A program made the position numbers and the translations under genes. Below are positions 31,507 through 42,274 of a stretch of DNA of 64,000 bases, one piece after another. This DNA is from Drosophila persimilis (Eukaryota; Arthropoda; Insecta; Diptera; Drosophilidae). The stretch covers positions 1,612,001 through 1,676,000 of the forward strand of contig NW_020825289.1 of the NCBI RefSeq assembly GCF_003286085.1, written 5' to 3'. Numbering within the stretch: position 1 is the stretch's first letter; each line of letters begins with the position of its first letter. Below the pieces are notes generated by a model. That model saw only the letters and a list, made by a program, of their open reading frames with translations. It was not told the DNA's origin and made no database searches.

Positions 31507-32400
31507 AATCGCCAGGCCCGGACCAGCTAATCCCGGCCCAACTACAGAAGGCCGGGGATACGGTTATCAACTGGCTACATAGTATCTTCAGGAAGATACT
31601 GTCGGTATGCACAATTCCGCAAGCATGGCTTAAGGCTAGGATAGTTTTTATCCCTAAAGCAGGCAAAGCCTCACACTCAACCCCGAAAAACTTTAGACCA
31701 ATCAGTTTATCGTCTTTCCTACTCAAAACCTTTGAGAGACTTATCGGGTTACAATTACGGACAACCATAAGTCCCCAGCTGTACTCAAGTGCGCAGCATG
31801 CCTACCGGAAAGGAAAATCCACGGAAACGGCACTTCATGAAGTGATCTCGAGTGTAGAAAAATCGCTGCATCTCAAAGAATACTCACTAAGAGCTTTTCT
31901 CGATATCGAGGAAGCCTTCAACAACGTCACACCGGGCGCCATTACAGAAGCCCTGACTGACCTGGGGGTGGACCGTCACTTGGTGAAGCTCATTGATCAA
32001 TTGCTCATACGCAGGACGGTGGCATCATCGATGGGATCGTCCACCCAGTCAAGGTATGTCAACAGAGGAACCCCGCAAAGGGGAGTTGTGTCTCCTCTTC
32101 TGTGGAACATGGCAGTCAATAAGATTCTATGCGACCTGGAAGAGGGGGGCAGTTAAGTAGTGGCATACGCGGACGACGTTGCAATTATCTTCGAAGGGAA
32201 ATACCACCAAACACTATGCGACCTAATGACCGCAAAGCTTACTCGATTGTCCGGATGGACAGAATCGGACGGATTGGGACTAAATCCCTCGAAAACGGAA
32301 CTCGTGTTATTCACAAAAAAATACAAGGTCCCGCACCTCAACACCCCAATACTAAATGGATACAGGATCTCCTTTAGCGACAGTGCCAGTTATTTAGGGT
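31347..32400 (+). pseudogene. LOA ORF2, reverse transcriptase
   Basis: RT motifs in order: FKSPGPDQLIPAQLQKAG, KNFRPISLSSFLLKTFERL, QHAYRKGKSTETALHEV, AFLDIEEAFNNV, RGTPQRGVVSPLLWN, then VVAYADDVAIIF starting at about 32159. A stop at 32154-32156 (TAA where copies B and C read AAA) separates the palm from YADD; past it the frame continues (LTRLSGWTESDGLGLNPSKTEL). Confidence 0.85.
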
Positions 32401-33660
32401 TGGTAATTGACAAAAAGCTTAACTGGAACCTGAATGTCAAGGATATGGTGAAGAAGGCAACGACAGAACTCTACACTTGCAAAAAAGCTATCGGCCTAAA
32501 GTGGGGCATGAACCCAAGCATAGTCCTATGGATATATCTGACAATAGTCAGACCAATAATACACCACGGAGTTACTGTCTGGTGGCCTGCCCTAACAAAA
32601 AAGACGATCACCAATCAGCTGGGCAAGGTTCAGCGAACGGCAGCCCTCTGCATCAGTGGAGCTCTTCGAACTATACCAAATGATGCGCTAAACGCCATGT
32701 TATGCCTCCAGAGCCTTGACCTTGCAGGAAAGGAGCGGGCAGAAATGGCAGCAATACGTCTTAGGGACTCTGAACAATGGGTACCTGAACACATAGGTCA
32801 CTCATCTATACTATATAAAAACAACATGGTCCCAGTAAGAACGGATGGCTCAAAGCTGGACGGCAGGGTTGGAGGAGGAATCTACTCTGAACAGCTAAAC
32901 ATAAGGCAATCTTTCAGGCTTCCGGATCACTGTAGCGTCTTCCAAGCGGAAGTTACAGCAATCAGGGAGGCTCTGTACTGCCTTCACACGGTTACTACCA
33001 CGGCAACCAATCTAAACATCTACAGTGATAGCCAAGCTGCGATCAGATCACTTAACGCGATCTCCTGAACTCAGCTACTGTGGCGAAGTGCAGCAGATCT
33101 CTTCACGAGATGGCTCAGCAATATGAGTCAGCCTTATATGGGTCCCGGGCCACCGGAACACCGAGGGCAACTGCATAGCGGACGAGCTGGCCAGATCTGG
33201 TACTACGACCCTCTTCTCCAAGATAAGGACGATATTTGTATGCCTATGGCCACCTGCAATCTCATCATAAAAGAGCAGTACATGCGACTAACAGACAACA
33301 AGTGGCAAATACGGCCAAATAGGGTCTATGGCCGACCATAGATAAGAAGCGCACCTCAGAGCTCTGCAAACTAGTCAGGGAAAGGTGCAGCGCAGTCATA
33401 CGTTCCCTCACAGGACACTGGCTAGTAGGCACCCACGCAAGTAGGCTGGGTGCCCCATACAATGATTTCTGCCGCAGCTGCAGAGACGAGGACGATGAGG
33501 AGACAGTGGAACACCTGTTCTGTTCCTGTCCAGCTCTCAGCAGATGGAGTCTGCATCACTTGGGCTCCGCCTTTCTAAACGACATCTCGGAGATGTCCAC
33601 GCTATGTCCCAGAAAGATCGCAAACTTTATAAGAGCATCTGGATGGGACAACTGTTGACA
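32401..33660 (+). pseudogene. LOA ORF2, thumb, RNase H and C-terminal Cys/His motif
   Basis: RNase H follows RT (RTDGSKLDGRVGGGIYSEQL, VFQAEVTAIREAL, IYSDSQAAIRSL), supplying the D-E-D residues; the C-terminal His part is lost at a stop at 33066. After damage at 33070-33330 the end of ORF2 resumes with a zinc-knuckle-like motif (CRSCRDEDDEETVEHLFCSC) and stops after SGWDNC at about 33658. RNase H is diagnostic for LOA and I-related LINEs. Confidence 0.8.
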
Positions 33661-33739
33661 TGAAATCTCACTGCAGGGAGGGAATCACAACGGTCCGAAA
33701 CCGGTGACCCTGGCAGCCGCCTCTACCTAACCTAACCTA

Positions 33740-33752
33740 AATTATAAACGAT
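33740..33752. repeat. LOA-A target-site duplication, right copy
   Basis: Right copy of the 13-bp duplication that begins at 28750. CR1 sequence resumes immediately (GATTCCTTCCAGAT), completing the interrupted CR1. Confidence 0.85.
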
Positions 33753-34377
33753 TCCTTCCAGATCGGGGGGAAGCAAGAAGAATCAAAGGTCCACACAGAG
33801 CCTCGGCGCAGTACCTAAGTACACAACCTGGAACCCCGTCTGGACCCGGTGTAAACACCGGCTTAACTAGACGAAGATCATGAAGTAGGTAACATTCTTT
33901 TAACAAAGGACTAAAAATGACCTCGGACCTCGGTAAACCGTATCGGTACGGATGACCAGAGTAGCTTTCCTCAAAATGGTGGTTTGAAAGCATTCGGCAA
34001 TTACCTGATCATTATTTGCCGACGTATTACAAAATGATAGCGAGGATGGGTGTGCGGACTAATCGGACAAAAAAGCGGGACACAATAATCAAACAAGGGG
34101 GACCATTGTGAGTTATTGCGGAGACTGCAACTCCACATATATACCTGATACGAAGTCAGTATGGCTCTCCCCCGGCAGACGCCGCTAATATTAAGCCACG
34201 CGACAAAGAGTGCGTGCAAGAGAGACAGAAAATCAGTCTGAGCGTGACGTCGGACGCTGCGTAGCCACTGCAAATTGAAATACAGCTATTAAAAAGCCCG
34301 TTTAGCTCGTATTTTTCGAAACTATTAATTGAAACTTACGTTTCATAAATTTATTTTATACTCTGTTCCTTCCTATA
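33741..34377 (-). mobile_element. M1: CR1 fragment, DINE-1 B tail, BEL-A LTR piece
   Basis: CR1 ORF2 connector fragment to about 34095 (one variant reads GACCTCGG where others read GCCGTTCG), DINE-1 B tail 34096-34280, then BEL-A LTR in minus orientation to 34377. The junctions match those in M2, M3 and M6. Confidence 0.8.
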
Positions 34378-34382
34378 GGGGG

Positions 34383-34706
34383 TGTTGCGTGACCTTCCAT
34401 CCATGGCCACAATTATTAGTTATAGATGGAATTATGAATTATGAATTATGAAGTCTAGTGTAAGTTAGGCTAGGGCAAAGCGGGAGCGCAATAAAAGCTC
34501 GCTCTCTCGCTCTTGGCGAATTCGCCCCGCTTTGCCACCGTAGGATAGCTAGAGTAAGAGATTTGAATTGTGAAGAAAATATAGTTGTTCGCCAACCTCT
34601 AAATAGATCGAGCGTATCAAGTTTTTCGCCCCGCCAAATAAATAATTTAAATTACAGCCACCCAAAGTTTTCGGTAACTGATTAGAAAAACTCTTCTAAT
34701 TTTTCA
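34383..34706. mobile_element. Solo LTR inserted in monomer 1
   Basis: A 324-bp segment starting TGTTGCGTGACC and ending TTTTTCA, flanked by GGGGG on both sides (34378-34382 and 34707-34711). M2, M3 and M6 have the uninterrupted site (TATAGGGGGGAAA). TG...CA ends, a 5-bp duplication and no internal region fit a solo LTR left by LTR-LTR recombination. It contains three ATTATGA repeats (34434-34452) and a stretch of GCTC/CTCG. I do not recognise the family. Confidence 0.75.
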
Positions 34707-34711
34707 GGGGG

Positions 34712-34812
34712 GAAATCAGAATTTTCTTTTCGCTACCTTTAGCTGTCAGTGAACTAGACACTTGTTCAGTGTCAAAGAAGCTGGTTTAACTTCGTGCTCT
34801 TACCACAGGGGG
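34712..34812 (-). mobile_element. M1: BEL-A LTR piece (continued)
   Basis: BEL-A LTR in reverse orientation, matching the complement of about 27786-27880, with a second G6AAA motif at its end (34808-34816). Confidence 0.7.
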
Positions 34813-34997
34813 GAAACAACGGAGAGTCTCGAAGGAACAAAATGTTAATGAGGGAAGCCAAACTATGGAAAGCATCCGCGTTTGGTCACTCGGGAATCCT
34901 GACAAGACTTCCGCAATTACCACAGATTTTGGTGGCCAAAATACTTCCCGTGCGAATATCAATACGAAATTTTGAAATCAGCTTTCTGTTCTGTGGA
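34813..34997. other. Unidentified 185-bp segment
   Basis: Not recognisable as BEL-A, CR1, DINE-1 or LOA. Repeated almost unchanged at about 40058-40242, 41965-42149 and 48887-49071. It encodes a 69-residue open frame (34794-35003 +) with no recognisable motif, starting in LTR sequence, so it is unlikely to be a gene. It may be part of another element captured before amplification. Confidence 0.5.
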
Positions 34998-35122
34998 CGT
35001 TAACAAGCAATGACTGCATCTTTCAAGAGGCATTTTGGGAATAGCGGATAACTTTGTTATACCTCTGTAATTTTTTTGCGTCAGACTTGCTACCTTTTTT
35101 ATGGAGAGGAATTAAAAACGAT
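34998..35122 (-). pseudogene. CR1 3' end joined to CR1 RT fragment, LOA target
   Basis: About 35 bp of CR1 3' UTR (the hairpin arm) joined by internal deletion to the RT region equivalent to 16782-16870, ending in the left LOA target duplication AATTAAAAACGAT. The same arrangement is seen before 40368, 42275 and 49197. Confidence 0.75.
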
Positions 35123-35483
35123 CTGGTCTGATGAGCTTGTGAGGTAGCTCAAAGGGGGCCTAGCTGAGGCCTCAGGGCGGGTCGCGGGTTGCGGATAGCG
35201 AACGGCCTACCTCGGTAGGTCAGCTGCGAATAAGCGGGCATCCCTCACGGGAGAGTACCGAAATAAACAGTCCCGGACAGCCAGCGGGTGTTAGCTAGGT
35301 AGCAGCACTGACGATGTCCTTTAGTCGAGGAATCCCATTTCATCTAGGGTAGGTATCGTGTATGGATGGGAGTGTGTGAGCTACTTATTGAGGCGGCACC
35401 ACAAGGCAACGATGATCTTTGCTCGGGCTGACCTTTCCCTTTCTCTGCATCTCGTGGGAACAAGATGTACAACAACAAAAATA

Positions 35484-36598
35484 ACAAGGGGGAACGTTGT
35501 GAGTTGCTGCGGACACCGCAACTCTATAGTTATACCCGATACTAAGTCAGTATGGCTCTCCTCCGGCAGCGCCGCTAATATTAAACGACACGACAAAGAG
35601 TGCGTGCGAGAGAGACAGAAAATCAGTCTGAGCGTGACGTCACGCGCTGCGTAGCCACTGCAAATTGATTTGTTCCTTTTGGCTACAAAAATTATCTGAT
35701 CTGATCCAGATTCAGCAATCTGATAGATATGGTCATTATCTATGATTCAGCGTTTTTAGTTTTCTCAAATCTGCAATATTGTGGATGCAACAGATTTTCG
35801 GACTTTGTGTGGGAGGAGGGGGGTGGGGCGAAATTTTGAGATATACGTTTTATAGTGAGATCTAACAGAAGTGCGGATACCAAATTTGGTTACTCTAGCC
35901 TTAATAGTCTCTGAGATTTATGAATATCCCCAGATTTTCATCCTTTGCGGGGGCGAAAGGGGGTGTGGCGAAATTTTGAAACAAACTCGTCTCGGTCCGA
36001 TATTTTAGGAGTGTGGATACCAAATTTGGTTACTCTAGCTTTTATAGTCTCTGAGATCTAGGTGCTAATGTTTTACTCTAAGCAAAGCCGGCTATGCTAC
36101 GTGTGTGTTAGAGAGAGACGGAGCGAGAAAAAATGAAGCTGTTTTCTTGATGCTGGCTATAATAATAATACGATCCAATTCAGATTCTGCAGTCTAAAAG
36201 ATATAGACATTCTCTACGATTCTGCGTTTTTGGTTTTCTCGTATCTTTAAAATTGTGGATGCCACAGATTTTCGTCCTTTGTGGGGACGGAAGTGGACGG
36301 GGCGAAGTTTTGAAATATTTTTTGTAACAGTGACATATCACAGAAGTCTGGATTCAAAACATCGTTGCTCTAGCTCTTATAGTCTTTGAGCATTAGGCGC
36401 TGAAGGGGACGGACAGACGGACTGACGGACGGACGGACAGACGGACAGACAGACATGGCTCAATCGACTCGGCTATTGATGCTGATAAATAATATATATA
36501 CTTTATGGGGTCGGAAACGATTCCTTCTGGACGTTACACACATCCATTTTCACCACAAATCTAATATACCCCAATACTCATTTTGAGTATCGGGTATA
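35484..36598 (-). mobile_element. DINE-1 full length in LOA copy B
   Basis: 1115 bp with both termini. Comparison with the uninterrupted LOA-A sequence (AAAAATAAAAACC at about 29120) places the insertion exactly between two A residues (T and T in the element's orientation), the Helentron target preference. The GGAC/AGAC tract is at 36408-36455. Confidence 0.87.
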
Positions 36599-36604
36599 AA
36601 AACC

Positions 36605-37272
36605 AAAAAAACAAATGAGTGTGGCGCTCCCCAAATGCCAACCGGGAGCAATCCCAAGCACGGAAAGGCAGCGTCCCAAAGGCCTGGCCCAACCGGCTCT
36701 ACAGCAGGGAATACCTGTAAGGTGGAAGGTGCCTGTGCCTGCCCGAGGGGGTCCCATCCCGAATCCGGAGTGGGTGGCAAGGTAACTCCCGAAGCTGACA
36801 CCTTGGAAGGAAAGCTAATCAATACTGCGGCTGCCAGACCTTCTGGTAAAGCGGAGGGGCTGACTTGCCGTCGACAAGCGCCCAAGCCAAACAATACACC
36901 TATGCCGAAAAGAGGAGTGACGGGCACATACTCCGTCGGCAACACGCCAGCAGTGAAGCCAGCCCATTAGCCGACTGGCTGAAAAAGGTGGAATGGGCTT
37001 CGGCCGTGCTCCCGGAGTTCACCTTGGAACAGAAAAAGGTTGCTCCCCAAGCCAAGAGGCAGCGCTCGCAGGAGACACCGGGACCGGCAGCAAAGCGCTC
37101 CAGAGTGCTGCCAAATGTCTCTTTTGTGCAGATTGCCAAGGTGGCTTTCGATATGACCCACGAGGAGGATGATCCTCCCAACGACCTTGTTCGCAAAATA
37201 GCCAGCGACAGCGAAAGGACGGACAAAGACCTACTTATATGTTGCGATGCCAACGCCCACCAAACCCAATGA
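36605..37272 (+). pseudogene. LOA-B ORF1 N-terminus fused to endonuclease fragment
   Basis: The ORF1 start region and KRQRSQETPGPAAKRSRV segment run in frame through the deletion into VAFDMTHEEDDPPNDLV of the endonuclease and stop after CDANAHQTQ at 37272. The first part is in another frame (36635-36970) from the fused part (36865-37272). The fused ORF lacks both the ORF1 core domain and the nuclease N-terminus. Confidence 0.75.
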
Positions 37273-38760
37273 GAGAGCAAGGACACGAACGTAAGGCGTG
37301 AGTCACTGTTCAGCTTCATCCTGAACTCAAATTTATTCATTTGCAATCGGGGCAACGACCCCACGTTTATAATTAAAAATCCCCAAGAGATCCCCAAACC
37401 CACCGACTATATCAACCCCAGAAAAGCCAACTGTGAAAAATGTAGCACAACCCTGGAGAAACTATTCCCTCCTAACGCCCCTAATTGCCCGAACACGGAA
37501 GACAACCTAAACCGTCTTGTGAACAGGATTACGGATGCGTTCAACAAAGCCTTCAAGGCAGCATGCCCTTCTACCAGACCAAGGGGGAAAAAGAAACTCC
37601 CCTGGTGGTCTAAGCAACTAGACACCCTTCGTAGAACTTGTAGGACTCTATTCAATAGAGCCACAAGAGAAAATGAGGATACTCACTGGGCAGACTATAA
37701 AACCAGTCTAGCACTATACAAAAAGGAAACGAGGAAGGCTAAAAGAGCCTCCTGGCAAAAATTTTGCTCCGAAATCGAGGAAACTTCGGAGGCCGCAAGA
37801 CTCCGGAAAGTTCTCTCAAAAACTACTCCTTCGGTAGGTTACCTTAAAAAGAATGATGGTACGTGGACCAACTCCAGTGAGGAGTCCCTACACATTCTGC
37901 TGCACAACCACCGAGCCGACATACCTCCCAGGAGAGGGATCGGTAAAATTGATGGACCAAATCCTTACAAAACGGAACAAAAGTTGGGCAGTAAACAGCT
38001 TCAACCCGTTTAAATCGCCAGGCCCGGACCAGGTAATCCCGGCCCAACTACAGAAGGCCGGGGATACGGTTATCAACTGGCTACATAGTATCTTCAGGAA
38101 GATACTGTCGGTATGCACAATACCGCAAGCATGGCTTAAGGCTAGGATAGTTTTTATCCCTAAAGCAGGCAAAGCCTCACACTCAACCCCGAATAACTTT
38201 AGACCAATCAGTTTATCGTCTTTCCTACTCAAAACCTTTGAGAGACTTATCGGGTTACAATTACGGACAACCATAAGTCCCCAGCTGTACTCAAGTGCGC
38301 AGCATGCCTACCGGAAAGGAAAATCCACGGAAACGGCACTTCATGAAGTGATCTCGATTGTAGAAAAATCGCTGCATCTCAAAGAATACTCACTAAGAGC
38401 TTTTCTCGATATCGAGGAAGCCTTCAACAACGTCACACCGGGCGCCATTACAAAAGCCCTGACTGACCTGGGGGTGGACCGTCACTTGGTGAAGCTCATT
38501 GATCAATTCCTCTTACGCAGGTGGCATCATCGATGGGATCTTCCACCCAGTCAAGGTATGTCAACAGAGGAACCCCGCAAGGGGGAGTTATGTCTCCTCT
38601 TCTGTGGAACATGGCAGTCAATAAGATTCTATGCGACCTGGAAGAGGGGGGCAGTAAAGTGGTGGCATACGCGGACGACGTTGCAATTATCTTCGTAGGG
38701 AAATACCACCAAACACTATGCGACCTAATGACCGCAAAGCTTACTCGATTGACCGGATGA
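37273..38760 (+). pseudogene. LOA-B ORF2 linker and reverse transcriptase
   Basis: Linker (37519-38013) and RT (37853-38520) in two frames, then a frameshift at about 38520 (4-base loss near LLRRW); RT continues in 38521-38760 with GTPQGGVMSPLLWN and KVVAYADDVAIIF. Unlike copy A there is no stop before YADD, but a TGA follows at 38758-38760. Confidence 0.8.
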
Positions 38761-38775
38761 ACAGAATCGGTCGGA

Positions 38776-39231
38776 TTGGGACTAAATCCCTCGAAAACGG
38801 AACTCGTGTTATTCACAAAAAAATACAAGGTCCCGCCCCTCAACACCCCAATACTAAATGGATACAGGATAGGGCCACGTTGTCGCACAGCTCGGCAAAC
38901 ATGGCCGACCATAGATAAGAAGCGCACCTCAGAGCTCTGCAAACTAGTCAGGGAAAGGTGCGGCGCAGTCATACGTTCCCTCACAGGACACTGGCTAGTA
39001 GGCACCCACGCAAGTTGGCTGGGTGCCCCATACAATGATTTCTGCCGCAGCTGCAGAGACGAGGACGATGAGGAGACAGTGGAACACATGTTCTGTTCCT
39101 GTCCAGCTCTCAGCAGATGGAGGCTGCATCACTTGGGCTCCGCCTTTCTAAACGACATCTCGGAGATGTCCACGCTATGTCCCAGAAAGATCGCAAACTT
39201 TATAAGAGCATCTGGATGGGACAACTGTTGA
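38776..39231 (+). pseudogene. LOA-B ORF2 C-terminus
   Basis: RT tail (LNPSKTELVLFTKKYKV, LNTPILNGYRI) joined by the second deletion to the C-terminal Cys/His motif (CRSCRDEDDEETVEHMFCSC), ending SGWDNC. RNase H is absent. Confidence 0.75.
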
Positions 39232-39313
39232 CATGAAATCTCACTGCAGGGAGGGAATCACAACGGTCCGAAACCGGTGACCCTGGCAGCCGCCTCTACC
39301 TAACCTAACCTAA

Positions 39314-41220
39314 ATTATAAACGATTCCTTCCAGATCGGGGGGAAGCAAGAAGAATCAAAGGTCCACACAGAGCCTCGGCGCAGTACCTAAGTACACAAC
39401 CTGGAACCCTGTCTGGACCCGGTGTAAACACCGGCTTAACTAGACGAAGATCATGAAGTAGGTAACATTCTTTTAACAAAGGACTAAAAATGCCGTTCGA
39501 CCTTGGTAAACCGTATCGGTACGGATGACCAGAGTAGCTTTCCTCAGAATAGGTGGTTTGAAAGCAATCGGCAATTGCCTGATCATTATTTGCCGACGTA
39601 TTACAAAATGATAGCGAGGATGACTGTGCGGACTAATCGGACAAAAAAGCGGAACACAATAATCAAACAAGGGGGAACATTGTGAGTTATTGCGGAGACT
39701 GCAACTCCACATATATACCTGATACGAAGTCAGTATGGCTCTCCCCCGGCAGACGCCGCTAATATTAAGCCACGCGACAAAGAGTGCGTGCAAGAGAGAC
39801 AGAAAATCAGTCTGAGCGTGACGTCGGACGCTGCGTAGCCACTGCAAATTGAAATACAGCTATTAAAAAGCCCGTTTAGCTCGTATTTTTCCAAACTATT
39901 AATTGAAACTTACGTTTCATAAATTTATTTTATACTCTGTTCCTTCCTATAGGGGGGAAACTAGAATTTTCTTTTCGCTACCTTTAGCTGTCAGTGAACT
40001 AGACACTTGTTCAGTGTCAAAGAAGCTGGTTTAACTCCGTGCTCTTACCACAGGGGGGAAACAACGGAGAGTCTCGAAGGAACAAAATGTTAATGAGGGA
40101 AGCCAAACTATGGAAAGCATCCGCGTTTGGTCACTCGGGAATCCTGACAAGACTTCCGCAATTACCACAGATTTTGGTGGCCAAAATACTTCCCGTGCGA
40201 ATATCAATACGAAATTTTGAAATCAGCTTTCTGTTCTGTGGACGTTAACAAGCAATGACTGCATCTTTCAAGAGGCATTTTGGGAATAGCGGATAACTTT
40301 GTTATACCTCTGTAATTTTTTTGCGTCAGACTTGCTACCTTTTTTATGGAGAGGAATTAAAAACGATCTGGTCTGATGAGCTTGTGAGGTAGCTCAAAGG
40401 GGGCCTAGCTGAGGCCTCAGGGCGGGTCGCGGGTTGCGGATAGCGAACGGCCTACCTCGGTAGGTCAGCTGCGAATAAGCGGGCATCCCTCACGGGAGAG
40501 TACCGAAATAAGCAGTCCCGGACAGCCAGCGGGTGTTAGCTAGGTAGCAGCACTGACGATGTCCTTTAGTCGAGGAATCCCACTTCATCTAGGGTAGGTA
40601 TCGTGTATGGATGGGAGTGTGTGAGCTACTTATTGAGGCGGCACCACAAGGCAACGATGATCTTTGCTCGGGCTGACCTTTCCCTTTCTCTGCATCTCGT
40701 GGGAACAAGATGTACAACAACAAAAATAACGAGGGGGAACGTTGTGAGTTGCTGCGGACACCGCAACTCTACAGTTATACCCGATACTAAGTCAGTATGG
40801 CTCTCCTCCGGCAGCGCCGCTAATATTAAACGACACGACAAAGAGTGCGTGCGAGAGAGACAGAAAATCAGTCTGAGCGTGACGTCACGCGCTGCGTAGC
40901 CACTGCAAATTGATTTGTTTCTTTTGGCTACAAAAATTATCTGATCTGATCCAGATTCAGCGATCTGATAGATATGGTCATTATCTATGATTCTGCGTTT
41001 TTAGTTTTCTCAAATCTGCAATATTGTGGATGCAACAGATTTTCGTCCTTTGTGGGGGCGGAAGGGGGTGGGGCGAAATTTTGAGATATACGTTTTATAG
41101 TGAGATCTAACAGAAGTGCGGATACCAAATTTGGTTACTCTAGCCTTAATAGTCTCTGAGATTTATGAATATCCCCAGATTTTCATCCTTTGCGGGTGCG
41201 GAAGGGGGTGTGTCCGTTAA
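39314..41220. mobile_element. Monomer M2: CR1, DINE-1 B, BEL-A LTR, LOA 5' end, truncated DINE-1
   Basis: CR1 fragment to 39665, DINE-1 B tail 39666-39852, BEL-A LTR (-) to about 40057, unidentified segment, CR1 scrap, LOA 5' UTR 40368-40728, then DINE-1 (-) 40729-41214 cut in its second internal block at GGTGTGTCCGTTAA, where the next monomer begins. There is no solo LTR at the G-run (about 39952). Confidence 0.85.
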
Positions 41221-42274
41221 ATTATAAACGATTCCTTCCAGATCGGGGGGAAGCAAGAAGAATCAAAGGTCCACACAGAGCCTCGGCGCAGTACCTAAGT
41301 ACACAACCTGGAACCCCGTCTGGACCCGGTGTAAACACCGGCTTAACTAGTCGAAGATCATGAAGTAGGTAACATTCATTTAACAAGGGACTAAAAATGC
41401 CGTTCGACCTTGGTAAACCGTATGGGTACGGATGACCAGAGTAGCTTTCCTCAGAATAGGTGGTTTGAAAGCAATCGGCAATTGCCTGATCATTATTTGC
41501 CGACGTATTACAAAATGATAGCGAGGATGGCTGTGCGGACTAATCGGACAAAAAAGCGGAACACAATAATCAAACAAGGGGGAACATTGTGAGTTATTGC
41601 GGAGACTGCAACTCCACATATATACCTGATACGAAGTCAGTATGGCTCTCCCCCGGCAGACACCGCTAATATTAAGCCACGCGACAAAGAGTGCGTGCAA
41701 GAGAGACAGAAAATCAGTCTGAGCGTGACGTCGGACGCTGCGTAGCCACTGCAAATTGAAATACAGCTATTAAAAAGCCCGTTTAGCTCGTATTTTTCCA
41801 AACTATTAATTGAAACTTACGTTTCATAAATTTATTTTATACTCTGTTCCTTCCTATAGGGGGGAAATCAGAATTTTCTTTTCGCTACCTTTAGCTGTCA
41901 GTGAACTAGACACTTGTTCAGTGTCAAAGAAGCTGGTTTAACTCCGTGCTCTTACCACAGGGGGGAAACAACGGAGAGTCTCGAAGGAACAAAATGTTAA
42001 TGAGGGAAGCCAAACTATGGAAAGCATCCGCGTTTGGTCACTCGGGAATCCTGACAAGACTTCCGCAATTACCACAGATTTTGGTGGCCAAAATACTTCC
42101 CGTGCGAATATCAATACGAAATTTTGAAATCAGCTTTCTGTTCTGTGGACGTTAACAAGCAATGACTGCATCTTTCAAGAGGCATTTTGGGAATAGCGGA
42201 TAACTTTGTTATACCTCTGTAATTTTTTTGCGTCAGACTTGCTACCTTTTTTATGGAGAGGAATTAAAAACGAT

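Larger units (their letters stand above)
28763..33739 (+). mobile_element. LOA-clade LINE, nearly full length (copy A)
   Basis: 4977 bp between 13-bp target duplications inside CR1: structured 5' UTR, ORF1, ORF2 with endonuclease, RT, RNase H and a terminal Cys/His motif, ending in ACCTAACCTAACCTAA. RNase H after RT and the ORF1 type place it in LOA, a clade with members known from obscura-group and other Drosophila. Frameshifts and stops make it inactive. Copies B, C and D downstream derive from the same insertion. Confidence 0.85.
35123..39312 (+). mobile_element. LOA copy B with inserted DINE-1 and two internal deletions
   Basis: Same ends and target duplication as copy A (right copy at 39313-39325). 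DINE-1 interrupts it at 35484-36598. Compared with A, about 970 bp (29669-30634) and about 960 bp (roughly 32370-33330) are missing, removing the ORF1 C-terminus plus endonuclease start, and the thumb plus RNase H. It is a non-autonomous derivative. Confidence 0.85.

Noticed and set aside
33725..33740. ACCTAACCTAACCTAA resembling the insect telomeric repeat (TTAGG)n
   Set aside because: Only about three units, always at the 3' end of LOA copies (also 39299-39312, 46435-46450), so it is the LINE tail. Drosophila also lacks TTAGG telomeres.
34500..34550. GCTCGCTCTCTCGCTCTTGGCGAATTC region as a promoter or origin
   Set aside because: It lies inside the solo LTR and shows no recognisable core promoter beyond simple CT-rich sequence.
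34794..35003. 69-codon ORF repeated four times as a possible small gene
   Set aside because: It starts in BEL-A LTR sequence, shows no recognisable domain, and its conservation follows from monomer duplication.
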